From IMG/VR virus record IMGVR_UViG_3300042868_010125, positions 37,597 through 101,596 of that record: 64,000 nucleotides of DNA; one strand, written 5' to 3'. Positions 6,866 to 14,370 of this stretch are shown here, in pieces (the first letter of the stretch is position 1; every line of letters starts with the position of its first letter). The notes under the pieces were generated by a model. It did not search any database, was not told the origin of the DNA, and worked only from the letters and a program-made list of their open reading frames with translations. The stretch is from a virus. The position numbers were made by a program, and so were the translations under genes.

Positions 6866-6930
6866 ACGGAACGAGAGCGCGAAAAAACGCATTTTTAAAC
6901 TGCGCTATAATTAGCTATCTAAACAAAGGA
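6866..6930 (+). promoter_or_regulatory. Conserved composite promoter, copy C
   Basis: The block ACGGAACGAGAGCGCG begins at 6866, and TATAAT lies at 6906-6911, again exactly 40 bases on. A pyrimidine-rich tract (6828-6865) precedes it. An AAAGGA ribosome site at 6925-6930 lies before the GTG start at 6936. Copies A and C match each other over the whole first 16 bases, including the GAGAGCGCG core. Confidence 0.75.
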
Positions 6931-6935
6931 TTCCC

Positions 6936-7778
6936 GTGCCACTTTTAGGAACTTCTGCTTCTCAGAATAGCAAATCTTTCTTAAATACCCCTGTCGAGTT
7001 ACTTGTAGTTGGTGGTGGTGGTTCAGGTGGTGTTTATTGGGCTGGTGGTGGTGGAGCTGGTGGATACAGAACTTTTTCAAATTTAAGTGGAGTAAAGGGA
7101 ACTACTTACACAATTGTTGTAGGCGGCGGTGCAGCAGCTAGAACAACAGGTCAACAAGGTGGACGTTCAGGCAGCGCTAGTTCTGCATTTACATATAGTT
7201 CTGCTGGTGGTGGTGGTGGCGGTGGAGATAACGGCGGCGAAAGAATTGGTCTTGCTGGTGGTTCTGGCGGAGGTGGTGCTGGCAATGTAACTTCCGCTGG
7301 TGGTGCTGGTAATACTCCTTCAACTTCTCCTTCACAAGGAAACAATGGTGGTAGCGGTGACGGTAACGCTGGTGGCGGAGGTGGTGGAGCTGGAGCCGTT
7401 GGCGCAAGCGGCTCAGGAAACGCAGGTAACGGTGGCAATGGAGCAACTTGGTCAATAAATGGAATAACTTATGCAGGCGGAGGCGGTGGAGCTGCAACCA
7501 GTGGTAACCGTGGATTAGGTGGAACAGGTGGTGGTGGAAATGCTGACCCAGCTGCGTTTTCTAATGCAAGTCCAGGAGCTGCAAATACTGGTGGTGGAGG
7601 CGGTGCGCAAAGACAAAATGGAATGGGTGACTCAGGAGCAGGTGGCTCTGGTGTTGTCATAGTTGCATTTCTTTCTTCTTACCCTACTGCCGCATCTACA
7701 ACAGGCTCACCGACAGTTACAACAAGCGGAAGTTATCGTCTATACACTTTTACAGCTAACGGAAGCATCACGTTCTAA
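6936..7778 (+). CDS. Glycine-rich tail adhesin/fibre protein 3
   Basis: A 280-residue paralogue with leader MPLLGTSASQNSKSF, starting at GTG. The segment VELLVVGGGGSGGVYWAGGGG and the close GGSGVVIVAF are typical of the glycine-rich domain of phage fibre tips. The C-terminal extension (TTSGSYRLYTFTANGSITF) is the usual final strand pair. The extension is nearly the same as in the gene at 8172 (TTSGGYRIYQFTANGSITF) but is missing from the first two copies, so proteins 3 and 4 form a sub-pair. Its promoter is copy C. Confidence 0.78.
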   Translation: MPLLGTSASQNSKSFLNTPVELLVVGGGGSGGVYWAGGGGAGGYRTFSNLSGVKGTTYTIVVGGGAAARTTGQQGGRSGSASSAFTYSSAGGGGGGGDNGGERIGLAGGSGGGGAGNVTSAGGAGNTPSTSPSQGNNGGSGDGNAGGGGGGAGAVGASGSGNAGNGGNGATWSINGITYAGGGGGAATSGNRGLGGTGGGGNADPAAFSNASPGAANTGGGGGAQRQNGMGDSGAGGSGVVIVAFLSSYPTAASTTGSPTVTTSGSYRLYTFTANGSITF

Positions 7779-7824
7779 AAACAGTATAAAATAGGACTAG
7801 CAATCGTTTCAATAAGGAGACAAA

Positions 7825-8157
7825 ATGGCACATTGGGCAGAAATAGACGAGGACGGAATCGTTCTTCGTGTAACCGTCGGATCTAACAATGACGCCGACG
7901 AAGGCTATCAGTGGCTCATCGACAACCTAGGTGGAACCTGGGTTAAGACAAGTTACAACACACAAGGCGGAGTTCACACAAACGGTGGAACACCTTTAAG
8001 AAAAAACTACGCGGGTATCGGGTATTCATATGACTCCGAGCGCGATGCGTTTATCCCGCCTAAAGCTAGCTGTCATGACGAGGAAACACTAAACGAGGAC
8101 ACATGTCTTTGGGAGTGCGGTAACGAAGAGCACACCGCGCCTCCACAAATAAGTTAG
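7825..8157 (+). CDS. Small tail-associated structural protein
   Basis: A 110-residue protein of a family often seen beside fibre genes in phages of aquatic bacteria: MAHWAEIDEDGIVLRVTVGSNND, then GGTWVKTSYNTQGG, RKNYAGIGYSYD and a C-terminal CLWECG. It is distantly similar to the 5744 gene. A strong ribosome site, AAGGAGA at 7814-7820, precedes the ATG. It lies between glycine-rich genes 3 and 4, and the fourth starts 14 bases after its stop. Probably a virion or fibre-assembly component. Confidence 0.65.
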   Translation: MAHWAEIDEDGIVLRVTVGSNNDADEGYQWLIDNLGGTWVKTSYNTQGGVHTNGGTPLRKNYAGIGYSYDSERDAFIPPKASCHDEETLNEDTCLWECGNEEHTAPPQIS

Positions 8158-8159
8158 GA

Positions 8160-8165
8160 TAAAAT
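8160..8165 (+). promoter_or_regulatory. -10 box for a leaderless start at 8172
   Basis: TAAAAT at 8160-8165 is followed by six bases and then the ATG at 8172. No usable ribosome site lies between. A transcript starting at the ATG would be leaderless. The same hexamer, six-base gap and ATG pattern recurs at 9159, 13606, 37954, 41637 and, on the minus strand, at 45816. Confidence 0.5.
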
Positions 8166-8171
8166 AAGCCT

Positions 8172-9038
8172 ATGCCAATCCTAGGAAACACATCATCTCA
8201 CGGTAAAGGCTCACGTATGGTTACGCCCAACGTTGAGTATCTTGTAGTCGGAGGTGGTGCAAGTGGCGGCTCTGGAGGTCGCGCTGGTGGAGGTGGCGCA
8301 GGTGGTTTTAGAACTGCAACAGGTCTTGCAGTAACTGCTGGAACACCTTTAACTGTAACTGTTGGTGCTGGCGGTGCTGGTTCTACTGGTAACGGAAACA
8401 ATGGAAATGCATCAGTATTTGGATCTATTTCTTCCGCTGGCGGTGGCCGCGGTGGCGCAGGCATTAATGGACAAGTGGGAGTTGCAGGTGCGGCTGGCGG
8501 TTCAGGCGGCGGCGGTGGTTGGACTAACGGCGGTGGTTCTCCTGTTGGAGGTGCTGGTAATACTCCTTCTGTTTCTCCTTCACAGGGGAACAGTGGTGGT
8601 AACGGCGCTAATGACAGAGGTGCTGGTGGCGGGGGCGCTGGTGGCTCTGGTGACAGTGGCAATGGAGGTACCGGTGGCACTGGTGGTGCTGGAACTTCAT
8701 CATCTATAACAGGAAGTTCTGTTGGATACGCAGGCGGTGGTGGTGGTTCAGGTGGCGGAGGTGGCGGAAGCGGTGGTGGAAGCGGAGGCGGTAACGGCGG
8801 TAATGCTTTTGGAGGCCTAGGTACTGCTGGCGGAGTAAACACTGGTGGTGGCGGCGGTGGTGGCGGTGCAGAAGGCGGCACTACTTATGCAAGCAGAGCA
8901 GGCGGTTCAGGATTTGTAGCAATTAGATATGCAGACAGTTTCCCTCTAGCAACCGCAACAACTGGTTCACCAACTGTTACAACATCAGGCGGATATAGAA
9001 TTTACCAGTTTACAGCGAACGGGAGTATAACCTTCTAA
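8172..9038 (+). CDS. Glycine-rich tail adhesin/fibre protein 4
   Basis: A 288-residue paralogue with leader MPILGNTSSHGKGSRMVTP. VEYLVVGGGASGGSGGR and closing GGSGFVAIRYADSFPL match the glycine-rich fibre-tip domain, and the C-terminal TTSGGYRIYQFTANGSITF is nearly that of protein 3. It lacks the conserved A-C promoter and appears to use a leaderless start, or is read through from the 7825 gene. The long reverse frame across it (8198-8881) is a Pro/Ala shadow of GGN codons. Confidence 0.77.
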   Translation: MPILGNTSSHGKGSRMVTPNVEYLVVGGGASGGSGGRAGGGGAGGFRTATGLAVTAGTPLTVTVGAGGAGSTGNGNNGNASVFGSISSAGGGRGGAGINGQVGVAGAAGGSGGGGGWTNGGGSPVGGAGNTPSVSPSQGNSGGNGANDRGAGGGGAGGSGDSGNGGTGGTGGAGTSSSITGSSVGYAGGGGGSGGGGGGSGGGSGGGNGGNAFGGLGTAGGVNTGGGGGGGGAEGGTTYASRAGGSGFVAIRYADSFPLATATTGSPTVTTSGGYRIYQFTANGSITF

Positions 9039-9158
9039 TTGTCAATAGACAGTTTTACCCTCAGATTGAGCGTGTAAAGGTAAGAAATCGTCCAATGTGA
9101 CACTTAAGAAATCTCCCTAGGGGAGGCTATTAAATGTACAGTTTTAAGTCTAAGTCTG

Positions 9159-9164
9159 TATGAT
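9159..9164 (+). promoter_or_regulatory. -10 box for a leaderless start at 9171
   Basis: TATGAT at 9159-9164 lies six bases before the ATG at 9171. No Shine-Dalgarno sequence is visible upstream. The 120 bases before it (9039-9158) hold no gene; they contain only a short hairpin, CTCCC 9113-9117 with GGGAG 9121-9125. Confidence 0.5.
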
Positions 9165-9170
9165 ACAGTC

Positions 9171-9917
9171 ATGAATATGCTCAATAAAATCCATAATGAA
9201 GACTGTTTAGCAACAATGGCTCGTATGCCTGATGGTTTTATTGACCTAACAGTCACATCTCCTCCTTATGACAATTTACGCAAGTACAACGGTTACTCTT
9301 TTGATTTCGAGACCATAGCCAAAGAACTATATAGAGTTACAGCAGATAACGGAATGCTTGTGTGGGTTGTTGGTGATGCAGTCATCGCTGGCTCCGAAAC
9401 TGGGACAAGTTTCCGACAAGCACTCTTTTTCAAGGACATTGGTTTCAAACTCCACGACACAATGATTTACGAAAAGAACAGCCCTGCCTACCCAGCAAGT
9501 TCAATAAGTAACCGTTATACGCAAATCTTTGAGTATATGTTTGTCTTTGCCAAAGGTCAGGTTCCTAAACACCTTATCTGCGATAAACCAAATAAGTGGG
9601 CTGGCTTTAAGGATTTCTCTGGAAAACTTAAAAACCCAGTTCCAGATTTTTCACCTAGAAACAATATCTGGAAGTACACAACATCTTTTAACGGAGTGAA
9701 GCACCCTGCCCCATTCCCTGAATCTTTAGCGCAAGACCACATCCTTAGTTGGAGTGACGAGGGAGCCACTGTCTATGACCCATTTATGGGAAGCGGAACG
9801 ACAGCAAAAATGGCTGCTTTATTCAATAGAAATTTCGTTGGTAGCGAAGTAAGCAGTGAATACTGCGAACTAGCCAATGAAAGACTAAACAAAACACATG
9901 ACGAGAGAAGGAAATAA
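9171..9917 (+). CDS. Site-specific DNA amino-methyltransferase (N6-A or N4-C, beta class)
   Basis: A 248-residue protein with the catalytic motif TSPPY (residues 29-33) near the N-terminus and the SAM motif DPFMGSGTT (about residues 203-211) near the C-terminus. That order defines the beta class of amino-methyltransferases; TSPPY is found in both N4-cytosine and N6-adenine enzymes, so the base is uncertain. The C-terminus FVGSEVSSEYCELANERL is the usual motif following FxGS. No restriction partner is nearby, so it is most likely a solitary phage enzyme that protects phage DNA. It appears to be leaderless. Confidence 0.88.
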   Translation: MNMLNKIHNEDCLATMARMPDGFIDLTVTSPPYDNLRKYNGYSFDFETIAKELYRVTADNGMLVWVVGDAVIAGSETGTSFRQALFFKDIGFKLHDTMIYEKNSPAYPASSISNRYTQIFEYMFVFAKGQVPKHLICDKPNKWAGFKDFSGKLKNPVPDFSPRNNIWKYTTSFNGVKHPAPFPESLAQDHILSWSDEGATVYDPFMGSGTTAKMAALFNRNFVGSEVSSEYCELANERLNKTHDERRK

Positions 9918-10168
9918 TGAATCTAGATAACTGGACACAACCTTTCGAGATTGCCTTTAAGTTGGCTATGTTCTCTTTAGGTTGGCTACTTGTATTGCTA
10001 ATTGGGTTTTTTGTACTTGCACTTTCAGTTGCACTTCTAAAATCTGTCCCTGCATTATTTAAGGGCAAAAAGAAATTAAAAAAGGCTACCTTAGAAGACA
10101 CCTATAACGATGCTATGAATCGATTTGCTAAGGCAAAGAACTTCAAGGTTGTAAAAGACGAAGAATAG
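9917..10168 (+). CDS. Small single-pass membrane protein
   Basis: An 83-residue protein with one long hydrophobic segment at about residues 16-44 (LAMFSLGWLLVLLIGFFVLA and following) and a basic, helical cytoplasmic tail (KGKKKLKKATLED). Its ATG overlaps the methyltransferase TAA by one base, so it is translationally coupled. The topology suggests an inner-membrane phage protein; a holin or antiholin role is possible but nothing proves it. Confidence 0.65.
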   Translation: MNLDNWTQPFEIAFKLAMFSLGWLLVLLIGFFVLALSVALLKSVPALFKGKKKLKKATLEDTYNDAMNRFAKAKNFKVVKDEE

Positions 10169-10231
10169 TCTTGTATACCGATTCTATATTAATAGCATAT
10201 AAAGCATATCTAGAGAAGGGTTGTTTTTTCT

Positions 10232-10888
10232 ATGACAGAAAATAAAAAGATAGCTTATTGCTATGCAAGAGTATCTACTCAAATGCAGGTTGACGACGGG
10301 GTCAGTCTAGATGCTCAGGAAAAACAACTTAAGTATGCAGCAGAGTCTCAGGGGTATGAGGTAGAGATGCTTCGTGAAGAAGGTCGTTCAGGAAAAAATA
10401 TCACTGGGCGACCTGTATTAACTGCTGCATTAGAGAGTCTTGATAAAGGTGAAGCAGAGGCTTTGTTTGTTACACGTCTCGACAGACTTGCTCGTTCTAC
10501 TAGAGACTTTCTTAGCATTGTCGATCGTTCACATAAGTACGGCTGGCGTCTAGCACTTCTTGATCTTGGTTTAGATACTGCTACGTACCAAGGTCGTTTT
10601 GTTGTAACCATTATGTCTGCAATGGCAGAGATGGAACGTGGAATGATTTCACTTCGGCAAAAAGATGTTCATCAAGATAGACGTGATAATAAAAAAGTAT
10701 GGGGTGTTGATTTAGGACCACTACCTTTAGTAGATAAATCAATTTCAGATAGAATATCTTCTGATAGAGATTTAGGTCTTTCTTATAAATCAATTGCAGA
10801 AAAACTTAATAGCGATGGGGTAAAGACAGTTTTAGGTGGAGTTAAGTGGTATGCATCAACTGTACGACATATTTATTTAAGGAAATAA
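10232..10888 (+). CDS. Serine recombinase (resolvase/invertase family)
   Basis: A 218-residue serine recombinase. The catalytic domain begins YCYARVSTQ with the nucleophile Ser at residue 15, includes RSGKNITGRP, the arginine motif FVTRLDRLARS and the AEMERG E-helix. The C-terminal third (SYKSIAEKLNSDGVKTVLGG, WYASTVRHIYLRK) is a short DNA-binding domain as in resolvases and invertases. It is too short for a large serine integrase. A ribosome site AGAAGGG precedes the ATG. It could resolve phage multimers, invert DNA, or integrate. No crossover sites flanking an invertible segment were recognised nearby. Confidence 0.88.
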   Translation: MTENKKIAYCYARVSTQMQVDDGVSLDAQEKQLKYAAESQGYEVEMLREEGRSGKNITGRPVLTAALESLDKGEAEALFVTRLDRLARSTRDFLSIVDRSHKYGWRLALLDLGLDTATYQGRFVVTIMSAMAEMERGMISLRQKDVHQDRRDNKKVWGVDLGPLPLVDKSISDRISSDRDLGLSYKSIAEKLNSDGVKTVLGGVKWYASTVRHIYLRK

Positions 10889-10899
10889 ATAACGTAAAG

Positions 10900-10905
10900 T
10901 ATAAT
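10900..10905 (+). promoter_or_regulatory. -10 box upstream of the surface-protein gene
   Basis: TATAAT at 10900-10905 lies 65 bases before the TTG start at 10971. The leader between them ends in a GGGGGA ribosome site just before the TTG. Confidence 0.45.
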
Positions 10906-10970
10906 TAGGGAGTAATTTAGTAAAAAACTAAATTAATAAGACATAAAACCCTACCCCTGGGGGACTCTGA

Positions 10971-13610
10971 TTGACTAACTTTAAACGCAAAGTTTTCTTG
11001 TTTATTGGTATAAGTCTATGTATTACAGTTTTTTCAATAATGTCGCCAGATAATGCCAAGGCTACAGATAACCAAGAGCAAGTTATTGTAAGCCCTGCTC
11101 AACAAGCAGTTAACTCTGCCCTTTCAACTGCCACTATAGAGGTTCAGCAGGCTATCACAGCCACAGATAGCGCGGCAGTAGAAGTGGCACAAGCACAAAC
11201 AGAATACTCTCAAGCACAATCTATCACCTCAGAATTAGCATCAAAAATATCTTTGGCTAATGCAGAAATAAATAATGTTCAAACTGCAATTAATACTATT
11301 AATAATGTTGACTTATCTGTTACTCCGATAAATCAAAGTTCTCAAGTAGTTCAAGATGCAAAGGCTACAATAACTGTTGCAACTACAGCTATAAGTAATG
11401 TAACAACACAAATAACAGAGGCTCAGACAGCAATATCTGAAGCTGTTGCAGCAAAAACAGAAGCGTCTACAGCTCAAGCAACTGCTCAAACCGAATTAAC
11501 TCAGGCAAACCTTGCTATTGATGCTGCTCAAACAGCAGTCAATAATTTACAAGCCACTATTGGAACTAGCACAAATGTTTTGGCTGGAGTAGATGATGCT
11601 GGTGTTCAAATGAATCTTCCGTTCGGAATGCAAATGGGTGGAACTGTTTACAACAATGTATTCGTTGGATCAAATGCAACAATAACATTTGGAACAAATG
11701 AAGGATGGGTTTACCATACAACTCCAGGCGCACCGTCAGTATCTATTGCTGGATGGGACTGGACTACTTGGAGCACAGGAACTGGAATTACTTATGCAAC
11801 AACTGGTACAAGTTTAGATATTGCCTGGGACCTTAGACCTTTTCCTCAACAAGATGCTTCTACGCAGATGGTTCAAATAAGATTTAATGCTGATGTGAAT
11901 CCAAATGATGGTGCATGGATAGCAAATGTAACTGCTAATGGACCAATACCAAATCAAGCGAGATTTAATGTTAGAGAAACAACCAACGGTGCACTCATTC
12001 CAATTACAGATACTAATGCTGGAGCAGGCTTTGCTGGACAAATAAGTCAAGGTGCAGCATTTACTCCGTATGTGGATCCAAACACAGAAACAGTTCAGGC
12101 AGCGGTTGACGCAGCAAATGTAACGATTGCACAATTAAACTCAAGCCTTACCCCAGTCGTTGCCCAGAACACTACAAACACGTCAGCAATAAATGCTATT
12201 AACACAACATCTTTAACTAATACCGTAAACTCAGCGGTATCAACAAAGACATCTCTTGAGTCATCATTAAACACTAAATCAAGTCAATTAGTTACTGCAA
12301 TTAATAACAACATTCCAACCCCTGCCCCAATAATTTTAACTCCAATTGTTGCAGGAACTACTGCAACTATTACACCGTCTTTACCTGAAGGATACACAGC
12401 AAACACTTGGTTTTATCAAGTAGTAACAGATGATCCAGATGCAGAAAATCCATACGAAGGTGGAACATATAATACAGATGGTGCACCAGCATCTATTCAA
12501 TTAACTGGTTTGACAGAAGGCGCTACCTATACAGTTAGAGTTGCTAATTGGTCTGGACCTGTAAGTCAATATACTGAGACTGTTATTTCTGTACCCGCAC
12601 CACAAGGCTCCAATTTAACTACTGGTGGAAATAGTTCCCCAATAGATACAACTCCAATAGATACAACTCCTGTTGACACAACCCCTGTAGATACAGAACC
12701 AGTAGACACAGAACCAGTAGACACAGAACCAGTTGATACAGAACCAGTAGACACAGAACCAGTAGACACAGAACCAGTTGATACAGAACCAGTAGACACA
12801 GAACCAGTAGACACAGAACCAGTAGACACAGAACCAGTAGATACTCCTGCAGAAGAAGTAGAGGCTGTATTTGAAGAAAGCGAAGTATCTATTGAAGAAA
12901 TATCAGAAAGTAATGCAAACCTTTCTGTAGAAGATGTTCAAGAAATTATTACTGATTTAATTAGTGATAGTGGTTTAGACGCGTCTGAAGTTTCTGCAGT
13001 ACTAGAAGCAATTGCTGAAGGTGGAGAAGTGTCTGCAGAGATTGCCGCTGAGGTCTCATCTACATTATCAGAGGGCGGAATAACAGAAGCGGAAGCAGAA
13101 TTTATTACAGAAATGCTTTCTGCAGATGGAGAAATAACAACTTCTGAAGTTGTTAATCTATCAGAAGCATTAAACGAAGACGGTAAATTTACTTTAGTAG
13201 AAAAAGATTTAGTTGCAGATGTATTAATCTCATCAGCAGAGGGGGAACCAGTAACTGCTGCCAACATAGAAGCAGCAGGGCTTGAGTATCGCGACCTTCC
13301 TCCAACAATTCCAGTAGAGGTAAGAGAAGATGCAAATGGTAATCCAGTAGTTATTCAAGCAGAGGTGGCATCTGCACTGCTTGTATTAGAAAGTCCAGCA
13401 GCACTAGCAGGTGCAATTGCTGCTTGTTTTAATCCAGATGAAGCAATTGAAGGATTAACAGAAGAAGAAAAATGTGAATTAGGCAAGGCACTACTTAACA
13501 TGGGTGCTGACATGTCTATACCAGAACGTGAAAAAGCAGAAGACATCGTAGTTGTAACCGTAATTGCTGGCCAGATAATTCTTGGTACAGCATATAGAAG
13601 AAAGGTATAA
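10971..13610 (+). CDS. Secreted, C-terminally anchored surface protein with coiled coil and EPVDT repeat
   Basis: An 879-residue protein starting at TTG after a GGGGGA ribosome site. A signal peptide (FLFIGISLCITVFSIMSP, predicted cleavage after NAKA, about residue 32) is followed by long Ala/Gln/Thr-rich coiled-coil helices (about 40-195), a beta domain of nidogen-like style (about 200-355: GGTVYNNVFVGSNATITFG), more coiled coil, an Fn3-like segment, then a Pro-Val-Asp-Thr repeat region (about 557-625) and an acidic helical C-terminal part. It ends VVVTVIAGQIILGTA then RRKV, a membrane anchor with a stop-transfer charge. It is likely displayed on the host surface during infection, not a virion part. 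Function, such as superinfection exclusion or adhesion, is inferred. Confidence 0.72.
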   Translation: MTNFKRKVFLFIGISLCITVFSIMSPDNAKATDNQEQVIVSPAQQAVNSALSTATIEVQQAITATDSAAVEVAQAQTEYSQAQSITSELASKISLANAEINNVQTAINTINNVDLSVTPINQSSQVVQDAKATITVATTAISNVTTQITEAQTAISEAVAAKTEASTAQATAQTELTQANLAIDAAQTAVNNLQATIGTSTNVLAGVDDAGVQMNLPFGMQMGGTVYNNVFVGSNATITFGTNEGWVYHTTPGAPSVSIAGWDWTTWSTGTGITYATTGTSLDIAWDLRPFPQQDASTQMVQIRFNADVNPNDGAWIANVTANGPIPNQARFNVRETTNGALIPITDTNAGAGFAGQISQGAAFTPYVDPNTETVQAAVDAANVTIAQLNSSLTPVVAQNTTNTSAINAINTTSLTNTVNSAVSTKTSLESSLNTKSSQLVTAINNNIPTPAPIILTPIVAGTTATITPSLPEGYTANTWFYQVVTDDPDAENPYEGGTYNTDGAPASIQLTGLTEGATYTVRVANWSGPVSQYTETVISVPAPQGSNLTTGGNSSPIDTTPIDTTPVDTTPVDTEPVDTEPVDTEPVDTEPVDTEPVDTEPVDTEPVDTEPVDTEPVDTEPVDTPAEEVEAVFEESEVSIEEISESNANLSVEDVQEIITDLISDSGLDASEVSAVLEAIAEGGEVSAEIAAEVSSTLSEGGITEAEAEFITEMLSADGEITTSEVVNLSEALNEDGKFTLVEKDLVADVLISSAEGEPVTAANIEAAGLEYRDLPPTIPVEVREDANGNPVVIQAEVASALLVLESPAALAGAIAACFNPDEAIEGLTEEEKCELGKALLNMGADMSIPEREKAEDIVVVTVIAGQIILGTAYRRKV
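12639..12845 (+). repeat. Tandem pentapeptide repeat P(V/I)DT(E/T) inside the surface protein
   Basis: A 207-base in-frame array encodes 14 PxDT units, of which the last ten are EPVDT. At DNA level the 15-base units show a higher-order 45-base period: two units ending TAGACACA and one ending TTGATACA, repeated, which indicates recent expansion by slippage or unequal crossover. The repeat forms an extended, acidic, stalk-like linker between the N-terminal domains and the acidic C-terminal part. Confidence 0.9.
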
Positions 13611-13611
13611 T
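13606..13611 (+). promoter_or_regulatory. -10 box for a leaderless start at 13618
   Basis: A perfect TATAAT at 13606-13611, overlapping the surface-protein stop codon, is followed by AGGAAT and the ATG at 13618. The AGGA could be a weak, too-close ribosome site, but the spacing equals that of the other leaderless candidates. Confidence 0.5.
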
Positions 13612-13617
13612 AGGAAT

Positions 13618-13803
13618 ATGAAATCGCTAAAGAAATGGGGCTTTGCAGCTCTAAATGAAAACTTTACATTTCTTGGTTTTTTTGTCGCCTGGGTTGTACT
13701 AGAGGGCAGTGCAAAAACAGTTGTAGGGTATGTAACAATAGCCTCAGTCGCCCTGTGGTTTGCCACTATAGGAATTAGAGAAAAAGCTGAAAAAGAAGAA
13801 TAA
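13618..13803 (+). CDS. Small two-helix membrane protein, holin-like
   Basis: A 61-residue protein with two probable transmembrane helices (NFTFLGFFVAWVVLEGSA and VVGYVTIASVALWFATIGI) joined by a short turn, and a charged C-terminus (REKAEKEE). I start it at the ATG at 13618 rather than the in-frame upstream codon at 13582 because the earlier start lies inside the preceding gene. Small two-helix proteins with charged tails are typical of phage holins, but no lysin neighbour is seen, so this is tentative. Confidence 0.65.
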   Translation: MKSLKKWGFAALNENFTFLGFFVAWVVLEGSAKTVVGYVTIASVALWFATIGIREKAEKEE

Positions 13804-13900
13804 TAGCTTTTATACTAAAAATATATTGCCTAGCGAGTCGTAAAACCCGTAGCCTAAAATCTCTAGTATGCTATAGATACAATAAGCATAATGGAGAATA

Positions 13901-14368
13901 ATGAGTTCAGAGCTAGTAGCCGAATATAAGGTTAAAATTGAAGCACTTTTTCCACTGGCAAAAAAGGCTTACGGCTCAAGAAAACAAGACACTCCTGCTC
14001 ATAGAGCAAGTAGAGAGTACACAAGACTTTTAGTTGAGTTTTCTTCTTTAGACGGGAATCTTCCTGAACTAGCAAAAGCACTCAAAGTTGCATACCCTGG
14101 AATTAGACGAAGAATTATCATGGAAAAAGTCTCTATCTCAAGCATTAAACAAGAGAGAAAAGCAGATATATCAGAATTGCCTAATGCAATAGAGAGAATA
14201 AAAAAAGCAAAAGAAGATGGTGGATCTGTTTTTTATCATAATCAACTTACAAAAGAATATATAAATGGATTTTCTTTACAAGATTTAGCAAAGGGATTAG
14301 GGCTCAATTCCGCGGCTCCTTTATATTATGGAGTACAAAGAAGTCTTAGTAGAGCGAGTAGAGTTTAA
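13901..14368 (+). CDS. Candidate terminase small subunit (HTH protein)
   Basis: A 155-residue protein directly upstream of the large terminase, ending two bases before its ATG. Residues 35-75 (SREYTRLLVEFSSLDGNLPELAKALKVAYPGIRRRI) look like a helix-turn-helix and align with residues 130-170 of the gene at 176. A second possible helix-turn-helix is GFSLQDLAKGLGLNSAAPLYYG near the C-terminus. Position and DNA-binding form suggest the pac or cos recognition subunit of terminase. A ribosome site, ATGGAGAATA, precedes the ATG. Not proven by motif. Confidence 0.55.
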   Translation: MSSELVAEYKVKIEALFPLAKKAYGSRKQDTPAHRASREYTRLLVEFSSLDGNLPELAKALKVAYPGIRRRIIMEKVSISSIKQERKADISELPNAIERIKKAKEDGGSVFYHNQLTKEYINGFSLQDLAKGLGLNSAAPLYYGVQRSLSRASRV

Positions 14369-14370
14369 GT

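Noticed and set aside
6866-6895. GCG-A6-CGC hairpin as a terminator in the conserved promoter block
   Set aside because: The stem is only three base pairs and is not kept in copy A, while the 40-base spacing to TATAAT is.
9113-9125. Terminator at the CTCCC/GGGAG hairpin
   Set aside because: The stem is short and no run of T follows on either strand.
10232-10888. Invertible fibre-switch cassette
   Set aside because: No inverted pair of crossover sites was found and nearby adhesin genes have the same direction.
12566-12829. Minus-strand STGSV repeat frame
   Set aside because: It is the complement of the EPVDT array and has no start signal.
13804-13900. Possible tRNA in the gap before the small terminase candidate
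   Set aside because: No cloverleaf arms or T-loop could be traced.
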